From: Cyrtodaria siliqua
Taxonomy: Eukaryota > Mollusca > Bivalvia > Adapedonta > Hiatellidae
Length of the DNA stretch: 64,000 nt
Reading direction: 5' to 3'
Assembly: GCA_037043455.1 (NCBI GenBank)
Contig: JAWPHD010001822.1
Span: 228,659 to 292,658, forward strand
The notes below the pieces were generated by a model that made no database searches, was not told where the DNA came from, and saw nothing but the letters and a program-made list of their open reading frames with translations. Of this stretch, positions 25,701 to 37,700 are shown one piece after another (position 1 is the first letter of the stretch; each line of letters opens with the position of its first letter). Made by a program: the position numbers and the translations under genes.

Positions 25701-28700
25701 GACAGAACATGCCAGACACATGCTTTTGCCACCAAATACATATCACGTTATGCCGATTTGTTTAATGGTATGAATTAAAGTTGTCATATCATAATTGGTG
25801 ATTAAAGCCTGATTAAAATAAACTAAACAGGCATTTTGGTATTTTTAAAATACTGACAAACAATATACATAATTGTGTATTGAATTTATTCCTACACTCC
25901 ATTGATCGGTATAAAGCTAGAACAATTAAAAAAAATAATCTGTAAACGTGTGTAACTCAAGACGATCCATATTGTGCGCACATACTAACGTGTTGAAAAA
26001 CGTGTTTCTCACATTTGTGAAAGACCTCCTCAAGTAACTACAAATCCATTTTAAGTCAGTATATATTACAACTGTATTTTGTTTTAACAAACTGGGTCCC
26101 CCTAGTCGCGTGTGCATCGCTGTTATAAATATTCATAAAGCACACCAATGTAGACCATCGTTTTATGTTTATCTTGCTGTTTAATGTCTATGTCCAATTT
26201 GCCGACACATCCAAGCCACACACACAATCAATGACACTTGCCGCGATCTTTGAAGATGCCGGCTGTCACGTAGATACGTGTCTCAGTTTCACATCTGTGA
26301 AAATGTTAACCACATTATGACGCAACACGTTCCTTTGATCCATTACACGTCACGCCTTCGGACCGTATCAAACTGGTATATTGCCCGGTTAGATATTTAC
26401 AATAATATATTAAAGGAGCACACGCAAATCTTGAAATGTGTATCAAGCATTAAAATTATAGTCTTGATTTATTTATGCAGTATCATGTTAACCCTGCTTG
26501 CATATACCTGTAATTAAAATAATAAATAATATAAATTTGAGTTTTCATTTTGCCGCCATTTTTTTTTAATCAAGTTAGCCGTATGTCCCTTTAATATATA
26601 TCGCCTAGCCTATACATCCACAAATTATTTCTTAAAATATAATGCTTTCTTTAAAGAGACACATGGACTCTTGAAGTGGGATGAATCATCAAAATAATCC
26701 TGCCGGTTTGGTTAACCCAGTATTATGTCGACTTGAAATCTGCTTGCTTCTACATTCTCGCATGTAAATACGCCTATTGCAGATACGCTGATCATACGTC
26801 TGTATCCATTTGACAAATTAGTCCACATATAATGGTGTGTTATTTAAGGATTATAGGCCCTCCACCACTTTACCAATTTAGAATCCGCTACGTCTAATCC
26901 ACATGCTTTCATTTCGACGGATATATATAGAAAGAGGGATAAGTGTTATTTATATACACATGCCTATGCTATAACACTATCTCTTCTGGTCTCTTTATGT
27001 TTTCTTATCCTTCTTATCATAATGAAAGCGATCTTAGAATTCGATGACACGGGCCCTATTCCAAAGACCCGCTCCATCATAAGCATGAACAATTTAAGAT
27101 AATGCAATTATTAATGCAATTATTCAGGCTAATAATTTACCCTAATTTAGCATGCTAAACAGCGAACGTATAACTGAACAATGGCGCGGGTTTTGAGATG
27201 AATAAACTATGATGTCACAAAGAAGGCGGGTCTTATGTTTTGGGTCAGGAGCTGCGTTCGTACTTATGGATATTGTTACGTCTTAAACACATATTTAAAC
27301 CCTGCAAAAATATACAAATGATATATTATGCATATCAAATCAAATGTATTTCGATAAAATCAAAGGTTGAGGCCACTGAAGGCAAATTAAGTAGATTAAA
27401 ATGAAGACCCCAAGGTACCCTGTTTCGCCATATAAGCCAAGATGAGACCTTGGGGTCTTAAAGATAAGGCGTCGGCCACGTAATGCTTAGGGTTTTCTGT
27501 GTTTTTCCAAAACAGATGGTTTTGTGAAAGATGGCCAAAGGAAATGCATGACCATGTCTCAATGGCTTTCCTAGAACTGTATCCAATTGTAGCTGCAGCA
27601 GCCCTATGGAGTGAGCAATGGAAGTGCAAAAAGATAATATTCTTCTGTGACAATGAAGTGACAGTTAACGTTCTAAAGAAAGGTCGTTCAAAATGCCTCT
27701 ACATCATGAGCCTAATGCCACAATTAACATGGCTAGCTTCCAACAACAACTTCACATTTAAATCACAACATATTTCTGCAAAAACAAACATAACAGCAGA
27801 TTCTTTATCTTGCTTTCAGATGGATCGGTTCCGAGCGGCAGCCCCCAAAGCAAACCTGTACCCAGACAAATGCCCCGAAATCACGAAAATACTACGGAAC
27901 ACCAGCTGAAATCTACAGTTGAACTGTGCGACTCTGCTCTAAGCAGCAATACCATGAACATTTACGCGATGGGTATAAAACCCTATAAGGAGTTTTTAAA
28001 GGTCCAGTGTGTAAAAAATGCGGATTGCGATATCCCACCTATTTCGGATGATTTGCTTATATACTTCATTACCTACTGCCATAAAAATCTCCAAATCAAA
28101 TACACGACAATCAAGTTATACTTGTGTGGCGTACGCTTTTTCTATATACGAAAGGGTAGCAATTCTCCCTTAGAATCGAGTGCCAACAATGCGAAAGTGT
28201 ACACTTTTCTAAATTCAGTTAAAAGACAACTTCGTATCACAGCTTGTTGATGCCATTTCAGTAACACAACCTGCTTTTATAAGTCAGTTCACCTTTCCGC
28301 AGTCTAACAACATAGGCTCAGCGACACAACCTGCTATCGTCAGTTACGACCACAAGTCCATGGTTTGCTACAACAAGCCATGCAAATACATTGTATGCTG
28401 CCTGCTATCTTAGGGTCAGATTCAACCTGCAACCATAGGTTGTCAACACGTCTTCGGCTCAGCATCAACCTGCTACCGTAGTTTGTACAACCTGCTACCG
28501 TAGGTTGTCCAACAATCCATCTCCTGCTATTGTAGGTTGTCCACAGCCCTTCGCCTGCTCTCGTAGGTTCAGCTAACCTGGTACCGTAGGTTTTTCACTC
28601 ATCCATCGCCTGTTATCGTAGGCTCAGCATCAACCTGCTGCCATAGGTTGTCCGCCCATACGTAGCTTGCTATCGCAGGCTCAGCATCAACCTGCTGCCA

Positions 28701-31700
28701 AAGGTTGTCCACCCATCCGCCACCTGCTATCGTAGGCTCAGCATCAACCTGCTATTGCAGGTTGCATCAACCTGCTTTTGCAGGTTGTCCACCCGACCGT
28801 CGCCTGCTATCGTAAGCTCAGCATAACCTGCTAACGTAGGTTGTACACCCCTCCGTGGCCTTCAATCGTAGGCTCTGCATCAACCTCCCGCAGTAGGTTG
28901 TCGACCCATCCGTCGCCTGCTATCGTAGGCTCTGCATCAAACTGTTACCGTAGGTTTTCCACCTATCCGTCACCTGCTATCATAGGCCCACAACAACCTG
29001 CTACCGTAGGTTGCCCACAATTCCTTGGCCTGCTATCATAGGCTCTGCATCAACCTGATACCGTAGGTTGTCCACCAGTCCGTCGCCTGCTATCGAGGCT
29101 CCTCATCAACCTGCTACCTTAGGTTGTCCACACATCCGTCGCCTGCTATCGTAGGCCCAGCATCAACCTGCTACCTTAGGCTTTCCACCTGTCCATCGCC
29201 TGCTATCATCCCAGCATCAACCTGTACCGCAGGTTGGCCACCCATCTGTCGCCTGCTAACGTAGCCCCAACATCAACCTGCTACCGTAGGTTGTCCACCC
29301 GCCCATTGCATGCTATCGTAGGCTCTGCATCAACCTGCTACTGTAGGTTGTCCACCTGTCCATCGCCTGCTATCGTAGGCTCCTTATCAACCTGCTACCG
29401 AAGGTTATCCACACGTCTGTCGCCTTCTATCTTAGGCCCAGCATCAACCTGCTACCATAGGTTTTCCACCTGTCTGCCACCTGCTATCGTAGGCCCAGCA
29501 TCAACCTGCTACTGTAGGTGGTCCATTCATTTATCGCCTGCTATCGTAGGCCCAGCATCAACCTGCTACCGAAGGTTGTCCACCCGTTCGTCGCCTGCTA
29601 TCATTGGCCCAGCATCAACCTGCTACCGTAGGCTGCCCAACAGTCTGGTCCCTGCTATCGTTGGCTGGACAACAAACCTGTTATCGTAGGTTAACCATGT
29701 GTTCTCTTAATCGTCTATATAATTAAATAAAGATATACAACTTACATGTCATCTGTATCATAATGTTGATATGTAATTTCAACTATGTCATTTAATTCCT
29801 ATAATGCTCTTTTCATATTGCTCTTTTGTATTGCTCATCAAGGACATTAATTAAGGTGTTATTTCCCTCTTTCTTGGGATCAAAACATTAGTTGATAATG
29901 TTTTCTTTGGGCATAAGGCTTCAATTATCAAGCCATTCCTCCCAAGAAAGAAGGAGGCATGCTGACTCAGCCCTCACCAGACTATGTATATAATACTAAT
30001 AATTAGTCATTACAATTTACATTAGCTATTCATTATGATCTAGTCATCTTAGTCTGGGGTACTAAGTCAGTTATGCCAATAAACTTATAAACATAGTTCC
30101 CTCTTTGTCGCCTTTACTATCCACGTATGTAGATTAAGCATAAACCTTAAATTAAACGGAAATCTTTCGTTGGATAAGATTTTTTTGTTAGACAAAACAT
30201 GGGCATTAGGAAGGTCTCTGTAAAGTTTTAGATATAACTATTTATTTCTTAAGGTAGAATAAAAAAAAACAGTGAATGTTTTTGGGTAAGCTAAACTAGA
30301 ACTGTCAACCTTTTGTGCCTACTAATCATACCCCCGTCACTAATTGTATGGGTATATGGCGCAGGATTGGTGACATTGATCTATTAACCCCAAAATCAGT
30401 ATGAATTTTCCTCTCACCAAGGACAGTCAACCTCTGTAGTTTCATGGCGATAAACATTAGATAGTCATAATCTGACAAAGTTGTTCATTATCAAGTTATA
30501 ATGACCTTGAACTTTGATCCCCAAAATCAATAGGGGTCATCCTCTCATAAAGGTCCGTGCACCTGTGAAGTTCCATGAGTGTGGCAAGTGATTGCGCAGA
30601 AAAGGTTCTTCAAGATCATAATATCATGGTTACTTGACCTTTAACTTTTTGACCCCAATGTGTAGCATATCAGGTTATGGCAATCTTGATCGTTGACCTA
30701 CTGACCACAAAAGTAATGGGTTTCCTCCTGTTACCTATAAAGTTTCATAGGATTAGGTATTATACACAGATTAGTTGATTCAAACTTTACTTGGTAAAAA
30801 TGTAAACTGGAGTAATTATCTGGAAAAGAAGTATCATTGAAACAAGAAGGCCATTTTGGCCCTGAATTGCTCACCTGAGGATCTTCATTAAGAGGAATTT
30901 TTTTTTCAAACAATTAAATAATTTCATAACATAATTAGATCATGCAGTCAATGGTACGCCATCGCATGTGCAAGTGTTCAGGCCCAGTATGTTTATATAT
31001 GGTTATAGGGTGGGGATCTGAATGGTGTCCAAGTTATGATCCTGTGGCTATGTCCCCAGAGGTGGGGATGGATCCCAGAGCCAATGCTGATTCGATGGTT
31101 CATGTTCAGTAAGTGTATAACTTTGGTTTTAAAAAATTAAATCTTACCCCATGGTCTCGACTTGAACAAACTTGATAGAGAACCATAAACTTATGGTACA
31201 TGCAAAATATTAGACCTCTAGCTCATGTAGTTTTCGATTTTTTAATGGTTTTCCTTTATAACTCTATGTAAATCATTGATCTCCTGGGGCTGAGCCAGGT
31301 TTGACCCCAGTGTCACCATTTGAACAAACTTGGTAAAGGATCATAAGCTTATGCTACATGTATTATATGAGCACTCTGTGCCTTGTAGTTTCAGACTAGA
31401 TGGGTATTCCGCGGAACATACATAACACGTGTGTTGCCTGTCAGCACTTTGTCAGTATAACAAGGTTTTTTGGACCCAGATAAATGGCCTGACAAAGTTT
31501 TCGTGAAGAAAAAAATCCGTATTTAACCCATATAATGACCTTCAGTGTGCCCTTGACCTTTATATTTTAGTATGTTCATGTCGATGTTGTCATATGACAA
31601 GTGTATACTGAAAGATTCATGAAGAAATATCAAGAAATGAGAAAAGTATAAGCAATGTTATGTTTTTGTGAAGAAAATGAGTATTTAACCCATATAATGT

Positions 31701-34700
31701 CCTTCAGTGTGACCTTGACCTTTATATTTTAGTACGGTCATGTCGATGTTGTCATGATGAGTATATATTGAAAGTTTGATGAAGAAATATCAAGAAATGA
31801 GAAAGCTATAACCAACGTTAAGTTTTCATGAAGAAAAACACGAGTATTTAACCCATATAATGACCTTCAGTGTGACCTTAACCTTTATATTTTAGTATGG
31901 TCATGTCGATGTTGTCATGGTGAGTTTATATTGAAAGTTTGATGAAGAAATATGAAGAAATGAGAAAGTTATAGCCAACGTTAAGTTTTCGTGACAGACA
32001 GACTGACGGATTAATGGACGGACGGACTGGCGGACGACAAAGTGATCCCTATGTATCGCATTTTTCTTCAAAAAGGCGACACAAAAAGGAGATTTTTATA
32101 GTTTTTCCCTACAGAAGTCTAATAGTATGTAAAACATGCAAAATCTCTATGTACCAACACCATGGGGTCACCCTGTCACGTCCGGGGCATGGCAATCTTT
32201 GACCCCATGGACTTTAATTGAACAAACTTGATAGTTCAGGGGTTGGAAATCATTAATAAAGAAAAATTGTCGAAATCTATTGAACGCTTCTTGAGAAGAC
32301 TTTTTAAGGTTTTGACCGTTGGTTTTTGACGGTAATGGCAGCCATCTTGGATGTCGCATTGGCCTAATTTTGACAAATTTGAAAGGCATATGCCATGTGA
32401 AGTTTTGTCGAAATCATCCAAGCGGTTTATGATGAGAAGTCATTTAAGCAAAAGTTAGGTGAGCTAAAAAAAAAAATTACTGCTTTCAATCATTGCTTCA
32501 AAATTAAAAGGGTTTCTCATCATAGGCAAAATAATTATTTGAATAGAACTCAAGTTATCATCAGGAAAGAAATTTGATGATAGGCAGATGGATGAACATA
32601 ATTTTTATTATTGTTCTCACAAATGTCCACTTTTATGGTTAAAGCATACCTACTGTTTATATAAAATCACATTTTTAGTCATCTAACATCCAGACCAGCA
32701 CACTCCCCGCAGTCGTTACTTCCCCTATCTGTTACAGTAACCACTGCCACCACACAAATTTATAGCTGAAGTCCAGCTAAGTTTAATTTTTTGGTTAAAT
32801 ATTTTTTAGATCAATATTTCAGCTTGCTTTGTTCATAATATAGAAAAATAGTGTGAAAAACAGTATCTGGTTACAAAAATAATTTATTTATAAAAGAAAA
32901 TCAATTTTAGTGAATATATATTTAATATGTATACCAGTTACAAACATGTATTCTGTTGAAAATATTACAGAAGCTGTGCGTAAATTTAATAAAGAGATTA
33001 CACCAAAGCCAAAACAGGTTGAATGTTTTTCAACATCTTCTCGAAGGTGATGATGTTATTGCCAATTTGCCTGTTGGTTATGGCAAGAGTTTGCTGTACC
33101 AAGCATTACCTATTTTGTAATCACATGGCCTCAGCTATCGTCACATGATTTGTGTGGTGGCAGGGATTATTGCTACAATATCACTGTGCGGAGGTGGCCA
33201 GACCAGTGCTTGGGAAAACGTCAGTTTTACTGGTCTAGGACTGAAATATTGCAGGCTGGATTGATTCATATTTTCAAAATCTTAAAAATATTGGTCCAGA
33301 AAAAGTTTAACTGCATAAATGTAAGCACAAAACTGACATCTACGGAAAAAAACACATGCTGAGAGCAAGTTAACCCTTTGTTACTTGATGCGTCTATTGT
33401 TTACGAAAAACAACAAAGATGCGGGTTTTCTATTATTATTCAAAGAGGAGAAAGGTGAAATTGAGTGAATTCATTGTTGTTATTTACAATACTTTGAAGC
33501 AAAAAAACCATCTCTCTTTGATGTATCCAAGTTGTCTGCTAGAGTGTGTGTGAGGTGGGGGGAGGGGACAGTCTTCTATGGGTAGCAGCGAGTTGGTAAC
33601 ACACACAACAAAAACAAGAATGATTATGCTGCCTAAGCAATGTTTGATAGGAAAATGAAAATGCCATTGTAACATTCAACTGGAAAATAATAAATAGAAA
33701 CCTTTCTTACCACTAGGTAAGTGCTGACAGAGAGTAGTCAATGTGGTCATATCCTTGGCCTGTTTATGGAAGGCTGCAACTTCCTTTTGTCTGGCTTCAA
33801 TTGTCTTTGTAATGAAGGCTTGTGTATGCAGTTTGTCCATTTGAACTAGTTCAGCAAGTTCTGGGAATCTGCTTTCCTTGCCACCAATTAGGTTCAAGTT
33901 GCCAATGGTTATGGAACCATCCAGAAGGGAAATTACATTGCTCTCAATAGCAGATACGGCTTGAACCAACAGTGTGACACATTCTCGTGACAGCAACTTG
34001 ATCTTCGTCTGGGCTTTGTCTGGCAAACAGAATTATGTTATTAGATCTCTTAAAAAATCTTTCAATATAATTATTGATGAAATTCAATATATATGCAAAC
34101 ATAAGAAGATTTCCAAGCCCCCCCCCCCCCCCCCACCCCAACCCCAATATAAGTTCATAAAAAACATGTGACCCAAGGGTCACCATTTCAACAAATTGGT
34201 CGAGGACCAGAAGCTCATGGTAAATGCAAAATATTAAACCTCTGATTCTAAGACGTGTAGTTTTAGAGAAGAAGAGTCTTTAAGTTTCAAGGTTTTCCCT
34301 ATAAAAGTCTATGTAAAACATGTGACCCCTGGGATGGGCCAAAATTTTACTGCAGGGTTACAATTTGAACAAACTTGTTAGAGGAGCATAAGCTTATGGT
34401 AAATGCAAAACATTAAACCTTTGACTCTTGTAGTTTCAGAAAGACGATGTTTTAGGTTTTCCCTATATAAGTCTTGTAAAATATATGACCCCTGAGGTGG
34501 GGCCAAATTGGACCCTAGGGTCACCATTTGAACAATCTAGGTAGAGCAAAATATTAAATGCAAACAATTTGAACAAAATTTGTAGAGGACCATAAGTTTA
34601 TGATAAATGCAAAATATTAAACTTCTGGCTCTTGTAGTTTCAGAGAAGATATTTAAAGTTTTTTTCCTATATAAGACTATGTAAAACATGTGACCCCTGG

Positions 34701-37700
34701 GGGCAAGACCAAATTTAACCCCAGGGTCACCATTTGAACAAACTTTATAGCTTACCATAAGCTTATGGTATATGCCAAATATTAAACTTTCTGGCTCGTG
34801 TAGTTTCAGAGACGAAGAGTTTTTAAGTTTCAAAGTCTATGTAAAACATGTGATCCCTGGGGCGGGGCCAAATTGGACCCCAGGGTCACCATTTGAACAA
34901 ATTGTACAGAACCATAAGCTTATGGTAAATGCAAAATATTAAACCCATGGCTCTTGTAGTTTCAGAAAAAGATGATTTTTTAAGTTTTTCCCTATATAAG
35001 TCTATATGTAAAAGATGAATCAAGGGCCATAACTCAAGTGTTACTGGTCCGATTTGGCTAGTTTTCTAACTTGTCCAAGTTTTCATCAATATCAATAATC
35101 TGTACCAGTTTCGTAAAGATCAAAATGAATTAAATTGAATGTTGTTTAACGGCTCATCAACACAGTATAGGTTATTTAGAGCCGCCCCAGAGAGAGGGGA
35201 AGGATACATAGGAATCCGGGAACCTGCCCTACTCTTATTATCAAATAGATTCCTATGGTTCTTTAATGTGCTCGGAGGATAGACCGATACACGGGTCAAA
35301 TGAAGGTGCTAGAGTGTTCACAAGGCTTAATATGGCATTTTTCAGCAAAACAAGTGCCATATCTCTGGTGTTACTAATCTTATCGAATTTTTCATTGATA
35401 TAAAGATACTGGCAAAGTCTCGTAAAGATCCGATTAATAATGAAGTCCCTATTGCGCTAACAAGGCCAAAGTTAACGGATAGCGACGACGGACAACTCGT
35501 CATCCCATAAGCTCAGCTGGTCTTCGGCAAGTAGAGCTAGAAAATGGTAGAACTGATGTATGCTCCCCGAAATGAGTTTTTGACTCATGCTCCGGACAAG
35601 AATTATAAGTATAAAATTCCAAAGGGCAATAATTAATTTTTAATTAAGACAGAGTTATGATTTTTGTGCTCTGCACTTCTTCTCATCGGTCTTTATCATT
35701 GTGTGAAGTTTCATTACAGTCCCATGAGTGGTTTTTGAGTTATGCGCCAGACAAGGATTATAAATAAACTAAAAAGGGCAATAACTCTAATTTGAATTTA
35801 AAAAAAGTTACGGTTCTTGGGCTCTGCACGTCCTCCGAGCCTTTTATCATTGCGAAAAGCTTCATTTCAGTACCTTTAGTGGTTTTTGAGTTATGCTCCG
35901 GACAAGAACTGTAAGTACAATATTACAAAGGCCAATAACTAATTTGAATGAAGACAGAGTTATGGTTCTTGCACTCTACACTTCCTTTCATTGCTCTCTA
36001 TCATTGTGTGAAGTTGCACTGCATGCAGTCCCATTAGTAGTTCTGATGTTATGCTCCAGACAAAAATTCTAAGTATAAAATTACAAAGGGCAATAACTCT
36101 AATTTGAATGAAGATAGGTTCTTGCACTCTGCACTTCCTCTCATTGCCCTCTATCAGTGTGTGAAGTTTCATTCACTCTAATTAGTTTCTGAGTTATGCT
36201 CCAGACAAGAATTATAAGTATAACATTCCAAAGGGCAATAACTCTATTTTGAATTAAGACAGAATTACGGTTTTGTGCTCTGCACTTCCTCTCTTTGGCC
36301 TTTACATGGTTCATACAGAATTATCATTATGAAATTTAAGAACCTTTCAAGGACTTTTAAGGCCATAATCACCCATTTTTAAGGCCCCGGTTTAACTCAC
36401 AACATTAGCTGTGATTTTTTTTTTTTTTGCCTATTTTTTTTAAAACTACATCAGATTAATTAATCGACTGATTATGAAATTCAAGGACCTTTAATGATAT
36501 TTTGACAGAATTTAAGGACAAAAATTGTTAAGGCTGGAGTGAATTTAAGGACTTTTAAAGGCTACTGCTGACATTTAAGGACTTTTTAAGGCTGTATGAA
36601 CCTTGCTTTATCATTATGTGAAGTTTCATTACAGTCTCATGAAGGGTTTTGAGTTATGCTGCAGACAATAATTATAAATACAAGAGGTCCATGATAACCC
36701 TATATTGCTTACCTGAGTACTGGCCTATTAGCGAACTTTTCCAAAATCTTACAATCTGTGCAAGTTTGGTAAAGATTGCTCAAGAAATGTAGTCTCTGTC
36801 GTGTTAACAAGATGAAACAAGAGCCCATGAGGGCCTGTGTCACTCTACTGGCTAAAGAGGCCATGACAGATTGAGCCTTCTGTCTCTTGTAGTTTTAGAA
36901 AAGAAGATTTGCCTTGTGATTTCAGAGAAGAAGATTTTTGAAGTTTTTTCCTAAACAAGTGACTCCCTGTTTTTAGACGAATCAACCCAGCTTGAACATT
37001 CTTGATAGAGGCCCACCCAAACGTCATTTCTGTGAAATTAATTTGAAATCCATCAAGCGGTTTCAGACGAGAACATTTTTTAAGATTTCCATATAGAAAT
37101 ATAATAAAAAACTAGAAATTGTTATTGTCCATGGGACAAAAATGTATGGCTCCCCCACTCGCCCGAACAAACATAATTGATGACTCTAGGTCCAACTGTT
37201 CCCTATTGATCTGAGATCATTTTAATATTCAATATCCCTGTGACTGTATCTCTATCTGTATCAGTAAGGCCACATAAAAAAATATGTGTGGTTCAGGTAA
37301 CCCGACCGACCCTATTTTTTTAAGGGGCCGACTCTTAAACTTTTTATGCAACAATTAAAAAAATAAAAATAAAAAAAAAAAAAAAATATATATAAAAAAA
37401 ATAAAAAAAATAAAAAAAATAAATAAAAATAAATAAATAAATAAATATACTAAAAAAAAGAAGAAAAAAATAGGGGTCATCTACTGGTCATGACCAACCA
37501 TCCTTCCAAGTTTGAGGACCCTAGGTCCAACCATTCTCTAGTTATTGATCGGACATCGTTTTGATAGTCAATGTCACCGTAACCTTGACCTTTGACCTAG
37601 TGACCCCAAGACCAATAGGGGTCATCTACTGGTCATGACCAACCATCCTTCCAAGTTTGAGGACCCTAGGTCCAACCATTCTCTAGTTATTGATCGGACA

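Noticed and set aside
25296..27504. Terminal inverted repeats at the ends of the DIRS insertion
   Set aside because: Only scattered partial matches between the ends were found; not enough to call TIRs.
28260..29690. CRISPR-like pattern of short palindromic repeats
   Set aside because: Spacing sequences are themselves repeated and the DNA is eukaryotic with no cas genes; it is a minisatellite.
33121..33362. Continuation of the RecQ-like helicase
   Set aside because: No later helicase motif could be seen in any frame.
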